Shown here: piece after piece, positions 13,301-25,100 of the stretch
How positions within the stretch are numbered: the first letter of the stretch is position 1
Layout of the letters: each line of letters opens with the position of its first letter
Assembly (NCBI RefSeq): GCF_000189635.1
Contig: NW_002476418.1
Span: 868,001-932,000 of the forward strand
DNA: 64,000 bases
Source: Tetrahymena thermophila SB210
Lineage: Eukaryota; Ciliophora; Oligohymenophorea; Hymenostomatida; Tetrahymenidae
Direction: 5' to 3'
The notes under the pieces: model-generated
Database searches by the model: none
Told to the model about the DNA's origin: nothing
Seen by the model: the letters and a program-made list of their open reading frames with translations, nothing else
Program-made: the position numbers and the translations under genes

Positions 13301-16300
13301 GGCAGGAAGAAATCAGACAGAAGGATGAATTGTTAAAATAAAACAATGAATTACTTTCTCAACTAGAATAATTTTCATAGGAACTATAAAATTTGTAGTA
13401 AAAATGTGAAAAACTCTAAGATGAAAAATGTGACATTTAGCAAAAAAGTTAATCGTTACAATAATAAAATGAATAATTATAGATATTAGCAGTCAAAAAG
13501 GAAATAAGTTAAGGTGCTAGTTAATCTGTACAGCTTACTCGTGATGAATTGACTAAGAGGCTGTAGTAAGCCAATTAAGAAATTACAAGCTTAATAAAAT
13601 AAAACGAGGAGTCTAATTAATAGATTCTGATACTCCAACAAGATAAGCACATTATGAATAAATAAATTGAGGAGTTTTTAAAGTAGAACGAATAACTGTA
13701 AGATGCCATAAATGCACTCCTAAGTGAGAATCAATAGGAGTAAGAACTACTTTCTCATTTGACATCTAAAAACATTCATGGCAGTGGAAGTAAAAATCAT
13801 AGCACGCAGCAAATAAATGTTTCAATGATTCAGCAGAAAGAGTTGGATTAGGAATTCTAATAATCTGGAATTGAGAAATAAAAGGATAAAAAAGCAATAA
13901 TTTTGGAATCAGAAGAATATTAAAAATTAATCTAAAGCGTAGAATCTGTAAATGATGAGACAATAACTGAAGAAATAAAGCAAAAGATAGAAATTTTTGT
14001 GTAGTATATTTTATTCAGCGCAACATAAAACAAGGACATTGGTGAAATATTTGTATGCAACACTTGTAAATAATCCTGCTAAAATTAAAACTCTAACAAT
14101 AATCAAAAGGGATTTGAAAAATAGTATTATGAAATTAAACACCTGTACGACAGGCTTTTGATTAAATACTACAATGTTTAGAAAAAATTTTAAATACTTG
14201 AGGAGAGTGGCAAAATAAGATAGACAGGCAATTTGAATTCATCTTTTTAAATGTAAAATAGATTATAATAATTTCTTAATTTATAGACTTCTTTTTTAAA
14301 TCAAAATTTTTTAATTTTAAATTAGCTTTCGAATCAAGTTTTGTTTCTTTTTAATTTGAGTAATTTTAATGAGCTAATTGTTTTTAGGCTTTTTTCAATA
14401 ACTATCAATGAGCTCATTCTGATTTGTTTTTCATTTATTTTTACAATTTTAGCTCATAATTTTTCTTCAATTTTTGAGAAAAAATCTAAATCAGAAATTA
14501 CAAAAGTAAACTATCCCAAAATTAAACAGAAATAAGTGGGAAAGTGTCTGAAATCTACCTGATTAGAATTGCTAGCTAATATTTGCTTTTATAATTTTGT
14601 AACACCAATAAAAATCTAACTTTAATTTTATTTGAGTTAAAATAGAAGGAAAAGAAAATTTAATTCAATTAAAAACCAATCAATTTTGGTTTAAAATAAA
14701 TCTTATGTTTTATTTGAAAGAAGAGAAAGATATTTCTTTATTAAAAATTTTATTTATTTTCTCACTTTAATTTTAAACAAATAAAATAATCACTAACAAG
14801 AAACAAACTACATTTATTCTTCTATCATTTTGTAAATTTACTAGTTTGTAAGTTTTTAAATTAATTATCTAACAAAAATTATGAGAATGAATAAAAAAGT
14901 AAGTAAGGCTTTGAGAATAGGCAATTAATACTTGTTTTTATTGAATATTATAAACGAAATATTTCATAAAATCTATGTTATGATTCTCCACATAACAAAT
15001 AAAAATTATTCTACGTGCCATGATAAATAAATGTGTAAACTAAGAAGAAAAAAATTTTAATAAAAACTGTCATAACTATTTTGCATTTAACATTTAACGT
15101 TTGCTATTTATACTTTTTTTACAGAATATAGTAAGTACATACTCTGTTTTGTTGTACTTACATTAAAATGTTGATTTAAAACTTTTGATCAGCAAAAAAT
15201 TAATTAGATAATTTTATTACAAAATAACTTAATTTGTTACTATTTTTTTGATGATCTAAATTTGAGTTTACACTTAATTATTTTTTGCTTAGATTTGATT
15301 TTTATGCAATGAAAATTGTTGATATTTATGAATAGCAATTATTGATAAAATAACTTTTAAAATAATTTTTACTTTTAACTATTAAAAAGTAATAAGAATT
15401 TAGTGAATCAGATTTCTCCATAAGAAGGAAGCTTTGAAGAGTTGCATGAACAAAAATCACTCGCATCCGCTTACAAGTCTGGGGCTTTTTTAATTAATCA
15501 ATAGAAAAAAAATGCTGAAATTAATGATTCTTTTGAGAGCATAAAATAAATTTCCTCTAATCAATTAAATTAGAATTATATTAATCATTAATAGACTGAT
15601 CAACCACTGCCGTTGTCTTATTAAATTTAGTAATAATCTGATTTGAGGTTAAGAGAAGCTAATTAGTAAGATGATTTGTAGAACATTAATAATAGTCATA
15701 ATTATCATAGCAATAGCACCCTTAATAAATCATACAATTTTACTAGTGCACTCAACTCAACCAATACAAATCTTATCCAGAATATATTAAAAAATGACTT
15801 CAACATCAAAGAAACTTTGAGCGAAAATTCTTAAAAAATGCTGAACACCATCTTAAACAAGTTTCTTAACACCTAAGGACTGAATTCTTCACAATTATTG
15901 AATTAATCCTAATAATATAAAAACTCGAAATCATTTGGAAACTTGAATGAAACTAATTCTACTGGGAGGTTAATAAACAATAGTGGTGTAAGAGGAACTC
16001 AAGAAAATAATTAAATTATTAATTAAGTAAAATCAGGGCCTCCTACAAGAACTCTAGAGCGCTCTCTGCTACGTAGAAACAAAAGCAAAGAAAATTACCA
16101 CCTAAATAATAGTTCAGGAAATTTGAATAATACTTCTCATAATACATCAAACAATGTCATGTTGAATTAATCAGTAGATGCTCATTAAAGGCGCTACTAA
16201 GAGATCCATCTTAATAACTTATTTGCATAGTAGAATAAAAATGCATCTAATGGGCAAACTAGCTATGCCTCAACCCCATACACTAATATTTTAAAATAAA

Positions 16301-16650
16301 GGAAAAATTCCAACTCATATAACTAAGTAAATGGCACTCCAAGCAGTACAGGAGGTGGCTATCAGTCCATCCACCAGTTAAATAGATCTTTTGATGGGTG
16401 TCAATAGTCAGGCTCCAAGGGATCTAATTCAAGCTATAGCAAATTCATAAAGAGAAAGACAGGACAGAACTATTAGAATAATAACAATATGAGTAACTAT
16501 GGTAATAATTAAAGTGGCATTAAAAATAATGTTTTCACAAACTAATAGCAAGTTTCATTTGTTCCATCAGATCAGCAGAATTATTTGCAGAATCAAAATA
16601 AATTTAACGAATTTTAGTATCATAGTGTTCCCCAATATAGATAATTCTGA
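10357..16650 (+). CDS. Large coiled-coil protein with Ser/Asn-rich tail, about 1,212 aa
   Basis: Proposed exons 10357-10667, 10735-11044, 11095-11697, 13099-14252 and 15390-16650. Phases close and give 1,213 codons ending at TGA 16648-16650. The ATG at 10357 is the first in a frame closed upstream by TGA. Residues 1 to about 100 are a compact, non-repetitive N-terminus. About 210-790 are rich in K/E/Q/L with heptad-like coiled coil, including a segment with Cys pairs near 725-735. The last 420 residues are Ser/Asn/Gln-rich and probably disordered. The final exon has no early ATG, which supports its being spliced to the upstream exons rather than a separate gene. The introns of 1,401 and 1,137 nt are unusually long for this genome. 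Family not recognised. The divergent partner is the POC5-like gene, so a basal-body or ciliary role is possible but only inferred. Confidence 0.65.
11698..13098 (+). other. Long intron (1.4 kb)
   Basis: It begins GTAAATTTT after codon 408 of the coiled-coil gene and ends TAATTTAG before an exon that continues in phase 0. Composition matches intergenic DNA. A perfect 16-bp palindrome (AGATAGATATCTATCT) lies at 12222-12237. No nested gene seen. Confidence 0.6.
14253..15389 (+). other. Long intron (1.1 kb), boundaries tentative
   Basis: Donor GTAAAATAG at 14253 and acceptor AAAAAG at 15389 join phase 2 to phase 1. The exon frame actually stays open past the donor to a TGA near 14560, but composition changes to intergenic-like. 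A short alternative 3' end or extra exon near 14340-14535 cannot be excluded. Confidence 0.45.
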
Positions 16651-18711
16651 ATGTGATAATTAAAATAAAAGTATAAAATAATAATCAATATTCGAAATTA
16701 TTGTGAGCAAGAGTGAGTGAATGGAATAATAAATAAAGTACACCCACTATTAAAATTTTTGGGAATTAGAAAAATAGTTAAATAGTAAATTACCTTAAAA
16801 TACAAGCTGTAAATTGCTATTATTGCATAATATTTATCAATAATTATCAGTAAAATTAATACATAAATTATTTATAAATTATGTGGATATTAAGTATTAA
16901 TTACTTGCAACAACTTAAAGGGTTTAGATTTTTAAAATAAATAAAATTTTTTTCTTTTACAAAAAAAATTGATTTGATGAAAGGTCGCATGATTTCTCTT
17001 CAATCCTTAAGAAATTTTTTAAATACTTTTTTATAATTCGATAACTCCTCTCTTATCTCTTTAATATCAAATTGCCACCAAATTTATTTAAATTTTTAAC
17101 TATTGTAAAGCGATAATTTTAAGATTCTATGTTGATTGTTTGATTGTTTATCTGTTTTAAAATAAGCAAGTAATGCTTAAAAAAATTTACATTAGTTCTA
17201 AGTATTAGTTGGAATGTATCAGGAAAATTGTAAATAATTATTTAAAAATCTTATTAGATTTCATTTGAATTTTAAGTATTTTTTTTTATTTCTTCTTTAC
17301 AAATTTCTTCTTTTTTTATTATTTACAAATTAATATATATTGAAAGTATGAGAGGAAAACCATAGGTATTCCCAAAAGCAATAAAAAGCAACCAAATTAA
17401 TTAATCACTACTTAACCAATAAAAATATTTTAAAACTGATAGTTTCATTCATTTTGATGTAATAAGATAATATTAAAGCAAAAAAAACATTCGAATTTAA
17501 ATCATCAAATATGTGATTTATAATTAATCATTGAATTTGGATTAAATACAGAAGAATAATGAAGTCACAAATAAAAGCATTCGCTTATTGATCGTAAGGA
17601 AGGTAGAAATGAAAATGTAAAAAGCTAAATTTCAAAATAAATTAAAGACATTCTTCGATTAGTTATTGTGTAAATTAAATTTTGGTAATAGCCAAACCGT
17701 TTATTGAATGAATAGTGATGCAATTATCAGCTTGATATTATAAGTATTATAAATTTACTTGTAAATTATTATGATATAAATAGAACTATTAAAATTTCAT
17801 TAATAAATCACACTCATTTATCAAAATTTTGTGATGTTATCGTACTAAAATCATATTGATTGATTAATAATGTTAAATAAAATAAATTTTAACAAATATT
17901 TGCTTTTTAAAAATATGTTATTTAAAATGAAAAAATCATGTTTTGTAATTCATTCATAAATTTGGGTATAAGCTAAAAAAAATTTGATAATTTAAATAAT
18001 ATGAGGAAGTAATTATTTTCAATTTTTAGGATAATCAAAATGGGCTGTTTGTTAGTTCTAATTTAATTTATAAAATTTTAGTAAATAAATCCAATTTAGA
18101 TTACATATATAGTTTATTCATGAATAGTTAGGTTTAATTACTTTGAGTCTAACTAATATTTGAGAGCATCTGATTTAAATTATTACTTATTAATTGAAAT
18201 ATTTTTACAAAATTTGTCATGAAAAATCTGATTTGTTTTGCTATGATTAATGTCCTTCAAATCTTACAAATTATGTTTAACAGGAAAAGAAATTGAATTA
18301 AATTTACATTAAGTGAAAAAATAGGTTCTGAATTAAGCAGGAGTCAAAGATAAAAGAAAAGAATCATATAGTTAGATTTAATAAGAATTTAATTCAAACA
18401 ATTATGAATAAAAGAGTAATCTGTATGATTTTATTAAAATAAGTACCAAGTCAAGCAATCTCATTGATTAATACATACATATGTATAATTAATATATTTT
18501 TTATCAAATAAATGACCAATAAAAAACTAACCAGCTGAAAATTAAAAATTTGATAAATAATTAATTATAAAAAAAATAATTAAAACTCAAAAAATTACAA
18601 ATATTAAAAAAACAATTATTAGTCTAATAAGATTAATAATAAATAAATAAACATATTTAAGTAACTAAATCAAACACTCATACATTCATTTACACATACA
18701 TAAATTATCAA
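16651..18711. other. Intergenic, AT-rich
   Basis: About 2 kb with no convincing coding frame. The last roughly 60 bp before 18712 (rich in CA/AT, ending TTATCAA) looks like a ciliate 5' UTR. Confidence 0.6.
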
Positions 18712-19128
18712 ATGAAAGATATCCTTAAGCAAGCTGCTTCAATCGCTCTCGAGTACAATGAAATTATGAATCATCTCTCCTAGATTCGTCACGAACTTTA
18801 CGACTGTGCCGAAATTCCTCACATGTTCGATTTCCTTTTGGAGGAAAACCTCCTTTAAACCTTTGCTAATGATTAAGCTCAAATTACTAATTCTCTAGAG
18901 TATATGAAGGAAACTGGATAAATATCCTTGTACATCTAAACCAAATAAAATATAAAGAACATATGCAAGAAAATAGAGGAGCTTGCTCCTAGAATCTGCA
19001 ATGCTAACAAGTAGTTCTTGAAGATCAGGGGAGAATTATAAGGAAGTAAAAATAACATATCAAATACTCTGCTTGATTAACTTGACTGCTAAAGCTATAT
19101 GATCAACAGATACTTCTAAGATATTTGA
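18712..19128 (+). CDS. Small helical protein, 138 aa, unknown function
   Basis: Single exon, ATG 18712-18714 to TGA 19126-19128, with 14 in-frame TAA/TAG Gln codons. Predicted content is almost wholly alpha-helical: L/I/K/E/Q with Cys at about residues 32, 88, 100 and 126, no signal peptide and no membrane segment. Codon use stands out. Third positions are often C or G (ATC, CTC, GAG, TTC, AAG), as in highly expressed ciliate genes, whereas neighbouring genes use mainly A/T-ending codons. The 5' flank has the CA-rich look of a ciliate leader. A hairpin-forming sequence lies about 130 nt past the stop. Family not recognised. It stands alone, 2 kb from the gene on the left and 10 kb from the one on the right. 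Confidence 0.7.
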
Positions 19129-22100
19129 AGCTATTAGCTACAATTAAATTAATCTTTGGTTCATCTATATAACTTCATAACTTCAATATCTATGATCGAA
19201 ATCAACTTTAATTCTATTAAATTATCATCAACAACCAATAATAATCTTACTCATATATTAATGAATACATTAAAAAACATTCATTAATACATACATAATA
19301 ACATTATAAAAACCTATTCAAAAAAATATTTTTCAATAAAAATCATTTACTAAGAATGTATTTAATTAACAATTTGTCTCACAAATCAATAATTTCCTTA
19401 AACAAATTCAAAACTTAACCACAAAAGTACTTTTAAAATATTTTAAATTGATACAGTAATAAAAAAACATACCAATAAACCAATTAAAGGTGTGGAGCTT
19501 TTTAAAACAATACCACAAACAAACCCATCTAATTATTTAGAAATTCAACATAAAACTTCTTAATATCATTCAATTATTTTGTAAAAAATTTGATATATTT
19601 ACATATTTTATATTTCTATCATTTGTAAATATCTTACTTAAACTGACAATAATCTTCGATAAATTCATTCATTTTTTCTTGATATTTATGGATACTTAGT
19701 ATTTAAAATTCTAAATCAATCAGTTTATTTCAATATATTGTTTCGCAGTTTTTTTCCTTACCCCAAAAGAATCTAATTAATTCATTTAGAAAATTTCTAT
19801 CCTTAATTTAATAAACTTTATTAGTTTTATCTTAAGCATCAAAGAAAAATACTCATATATTTCTTAACATATATACTCACAAACACACACAACATATATA
19901 CATGCACTTCCTTCATAATTATTTAAATATCAGTTTTTATTAAATTTTATATAAAAATGCAATCAAACTGAAAATGTGGCTAAGATTAATTAATTATGAG
20001 GGATTAATTTTAATTGAAACATTTGCTGTTGTTAAATATTTTTTCGTTATTCGAGAATCTATTCAAATCTAAATAGAGTTAGAAGAAGACATTTGATTAG
20101 TGATAGCGGTGTTCATAATTACTCAAAAAAAAAATAAATAAATATATAAATTAAATATGTAAAATCTAGCTATAAAAAATGAATTAATCCCTAAAATTTT
20201 AATTCATACTGGATAAAAAAATATTAGTGAAGTCCCAAAAAATTAACAACGCTCATATACCAAAATATAATATTAAAATACTTGTAATTGAACATTTTAA
20301 CCGCTTAAAATAGAAGAAAAAATTTAGATTACCTCAATACTAGTACACTCAAATTAAATATTAAATATATCTATTTTTAGTAAATTTAGATTATTTTCAA
20401 ATTCTAGTAAGATTTATAGACTCTTTATTAGACTTGATTAATTAATAATATCATTATTAAGACAATTAAATATTAAGTCGCTAATAATTTGCTTTTAGTT
20501 TAATCCTTTGAGCAGTGAGTATAGTTATTTAATAACCAAACGTTCTGTATTATTCAACTCCTTACTGGAGCGATTGTCAAATTTAAAGTAATCTTAGTAT
20601 AAAACAGGCTAGCAAAAATTAGCTATAAAAAATAACAAAAATTAAAGCAAATAAATTAAGTTGTACTTATTCCCTCCCTAATTTCATTAATTTTTTAAGG
20701 TGAGTGAAAAGACTCTAATTTATTCTCTATTAGAAATTTAGTTTTTTGTCAATAATAAATATATAAATAAAATCCTTGGAACAATTAACTTCTCCTGACT
20801 TAAATCCTTTTTCTCATCTTAAATTTATTTTTTTAGGCTTTGAATTTTCAAAATTGAAGATAAAAGAATTTATATTTTCGGAATTTTATTAAGATAGATA
20901 AATAGAAATATCTAAATATAAATTTGTATTTACAAAACAATAGTCTAGGATTATGAGATTGTTAAACTAAATATTATGAAAAAATAATTTATTTTCATTT
21001 TAAGAAGTAGACAAAGTGGATAGCAATAAATATGATTAAAACAAAATAAAAAAGTGTAAATAAGATTTAATATTTGGTAAGAATATTTTATTTTCGATTC
21101 GGTATTAATGATGCAATATTTTAAACTTAACTTACCAACTTAAGTCCTTTATCCATTCCTTACAGCATTTACAAGCATGAGATACACATTAATTTAACAA
21201 AATTATATCACCAGATTTAGTTTCTAATTTTTAAACTTTTAATTTTTGATATATTATGTAAATTAAAATTATACAAATTTATATTTTAGTTTGGTTAAAT
21301 TTAATTCATAGATTGTAATTTCCTTGCTTTAATACTATACTAAATCAGAAATAGAAATTATTTATTTGTAAATTTTGCATACACTTTCTTAATAATTTTC
21401 TAATCAATTTCATATTTTCTAATGCTTTAAATAGCATGAGATCTAAACTTTTTTTATAAGTCTACTAAATTTTCTTACATAAACAGTCAAAAATAGACTG
21501 ACAAAAATTACAAAAAATATGAAGACAGTAGAAAATAACAGGTACTATTTCTTTGCTCATATTTTAAACATTCTTTTGATTTTTGTATTATGAAATACTC
21601 AAAAATTCAATATAGAATATTCCTTAATAAAGGAAAGGATTAGGCAAGAATTTTCCATTGTAAATAATCTGTATTTTGAAATTTAAATATTCGGTAATAC
21701 TTTTTTATTTGATTGAGTTCATATAAAAGATTTTTAAAACTATCACTTCTGAAGTGTAAAATCAGAATAAAGATTATAATTAATTACAACTCATATTTCC
21801 AAATGCTTTTCATTTATTTATTCATTCTACTATTACTTTCTATATTTACACTAGCTATTTTTTTTTCTAGTTTTTATAAATTCTAAAAATATATCTGAAG
21901 AAGCTCCATTCTCAATTTGGATTTAAATTATTTTAACTAAAAATTCCTCAAACTCTGTTTTAGCACTTATATTTATTCGAATAAATTATATTTGGAAATT
22001 ATTTTATGGCTTTGTTGTTTTTAAATGCCTTTTATGTTTAAAAAATAAAAGAATTTATTGATTTCCTGAATTTTTTAATTAACTTATAATATTAATCTAC

Positions 22101-25100
22101 TTTAATTTAAAAAGTAAATTGGCTAATCATTTATTAAGTAAAATAACACAAAGAAATCTATTTTTAAAAGAGTGTTCCAAAAAATGGAAAATAAAAGTAA
22201 TAATTTGGTTTAATAACAGCTCAAAAGTTTTAAAATATTTTTATTCTCATAAAAAATGATATACTTTCATTCTTTATTTATTAATAATTATCTTCAAAGG
22301 CATTTATTTATTTAAAAGCTAAATATATAGATCTAATAAAGCAAACACTTACAAAGTCTATGAAAAAAGTTAAGTTTTCAAAAGAAGAAAACTCCATTTA
22401 AATAAAAATTTTGATTATGCAATACATATTTAGATATTATTTTATTTAAACAAAATCAATAAGTTTTAACCTGAAATTTATTTAAATTTTAAATAAAAAT
22501 ATATTTGCCTAAATAAATTTAAATAAATTCTTTCTATTGAATAGGCAAAAAGTCTACTCAAATAATGTGCTCAAGTCTGGCTTTTTATATTTTACCAAAA
22601 GAATAAATCTACCGTTTTTTTAGTAAATATCTATTTTTATAACTATTAAATTTTTATGGTGATTTTATCTATAATAAAGAATATCTATTTTAAGTAAAAA
22701 AATTTGCAAAAACATTCTGTCAGTTGTTACCGCTTAATTTTAATTAAGAATTCAAAATATTAATAAATAAATAGTGTTTCATTTTCTATTAAATTGTTGT
22801 AAATTAATTTACTGGTTAAAGAAAAAGTTTCATTCATGAATACAAACTAATATTTTAAGAAAAGATGTTCTTTATTTTTGTCCTAAATTGCCTAAATTTA
22901 TAGAAAAGAAATCTTAATATTTTTAGGTAAATTTCTTAGAGTTTCATATAAAACGTCAGAATCCTTACAAATTTAAATTATTTTACATTTGAAATTTACA
23001 CAATATTTAAATTAAAAAAAACCAACTTAATCAAATATAAATTATCTTTACAAAAAAATGCTCTTGATTTTCAATAGATTTATGTAAATACAATCTAATT
23101 AATTATTTAACTCATTATTTATTATATTTTAAATAATTTAAGTATAATAATCACCTATTTTATGATTATAAGAAAATTATTTTATATAGAAGTCTAAATT
23201 TTCTTTTATATTTATATGCTTAATATGAATAAAAGCTTTTATTAAAGTCATTCAATATTAAATATTAAAATATGCGTTATAACTAAAAAATACAATTTTT
23301 AGACAACTTAGGTTCTAAAGTAAACGAATTTTGTAAAAACATCCACTGATCGAAAAGTTTTTCTCAAATAATTTGTACTTGATTTATTCAACCTTAAAAA
23401 AAATACTAGTTGAAGTTTGAAAGAAATTTTTTTAAAATTATAAAAAACTAACTCATAAATAAAATCCTTATCTGTTTAATCCTTTTTAATGTGTAATGTG
23501 GGAAAATAAAAAAAAGTACTGAATCGTATTAACTGAAATATTTCAATTTTTTAATTTGTTACTAAGCTTTTAATAGTAACAAAAGAAAAATAATAACGAT
23601 AAATATTATATATAATAAATATATTTCTTCTCATTTATTAAAGACAATAATTATAGGATACTGGTCATTCATTTCCTTCTGTCTGGTTTTAATTGAATTA
23701 CTAACAAAAATTTTTTCATCTTTTTTCATTTTTGTTTCATTTTAATGAAATTTTACCTCATATTTCTATTCTATTTTTATTTTATTGTTTATTTTTAATC
23801 AAAGAAGGAAAAAATTTTATTATTAGTAAATGTTAATACCTGCTTTTTAATAAATAAATACTTAAATGCCTTTATTTGACAAAATAAATTTGTTTTTCAT
23901 TTTCTCAAAGAAATAAATTAATGTTATTTAAAATTCTGATTTCTTCTAAAAAAATTCACTTTTTATCAATATAAAGAATCTTTTAATAACTCATCAGAAT
24001 CTAAGATTGATTTTTGAGTGTAGGTTCTCTAAAAATTAATTTTGGTATCAAAAAAATCATTTATTTACACTCAATCAATATATTTATCCCATAAAACATA
24101 GATTAAATTTGCTCTGTTTTTTAAAATGTTTTTTTATTTTCCTTTTTTCCAATTTTGAATTAAAATTAAAAATAGCCAATTTCTTCTTGTTTTTATAATT
24201 TTTAGAGGGTTATTACCTTTTATTGAAATTACTATAAACATAATTAGAATATAAATTAAATATATTGTTATATTTGCATTGCAGATGCACTCTTTGATAA
24301 AAAAATCATTATTGTTGGCCATTCCCTTCAATGATTTTAAAAAACTCAAACAAATCAATTTTTGACCATTTCTCTTAAGTGAGAGAGATTTTAAAACAAT
24401 GTATATAATGTATCGAATTGAATAGGTTAGAGAATGTCAAAGCTGTTATATATGAGTTTTTTGATTGAAAACAAGAAAAATGAATTTTTTATGTTCTAAC
24501 CAATACTTTAAAAAAACAAACAAATTTGAGAGAGAGTAAAAATAAATTGTATTTAGTTTTGTGTGCTTATAACTTTATTAAGGTAAAAAATAAGCCAAAC
24601 AAAATTATGAGTGAGAAAAGAATTAAATTTAAATTATTAGTCAAATTTGTTTACTTTATGTTATGTTGGTTACTAATTATTAGCTTTAAGATCTTTTTAG
24701 TAGGATTTTTATTAATTTTTATAAAGCAAATTTTTTTTCAAGTTTTCTTGTTTATTTTTTCTTGAGCTGGTTATATTTTGTTATAATGTTATTTTATGCA
24801 TACATTCAATAGAACCTTTCATTCTAAGCTTAATTTTACATATATAAATATTTACCATCAAATTTAATATCTCCAAATCAAAATTTACTATTTATAAAAA
24901 AGGATTCCTGACCATGAGATAAGTTATAATATCAATGACTTCAATTTAATTTAAAATATCACTTCATTTACTTTCTTCATATCCTTTGATGGAATTATAG
25001 AATGTCTAATAATGTTACCAATTTTTTATCAAAGCCAATTCTCAGTCTATTCAAATATTTTTAAAACTATATGTGAATAATGCATGGAATATAGGTGATA

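Noticed and set aside
13766..13963. Minus-strand open frame opposite the coiled-coil gene
   Set aside because: Shadow of the plus-strand coding exon 13099-14252.
15390..16650. Separate gene for the Ser/Asn-rich segment
   Set aside because: No ATG in the first 440 nt or so of the open frame; phase fits the upstream coiled-coil exons.
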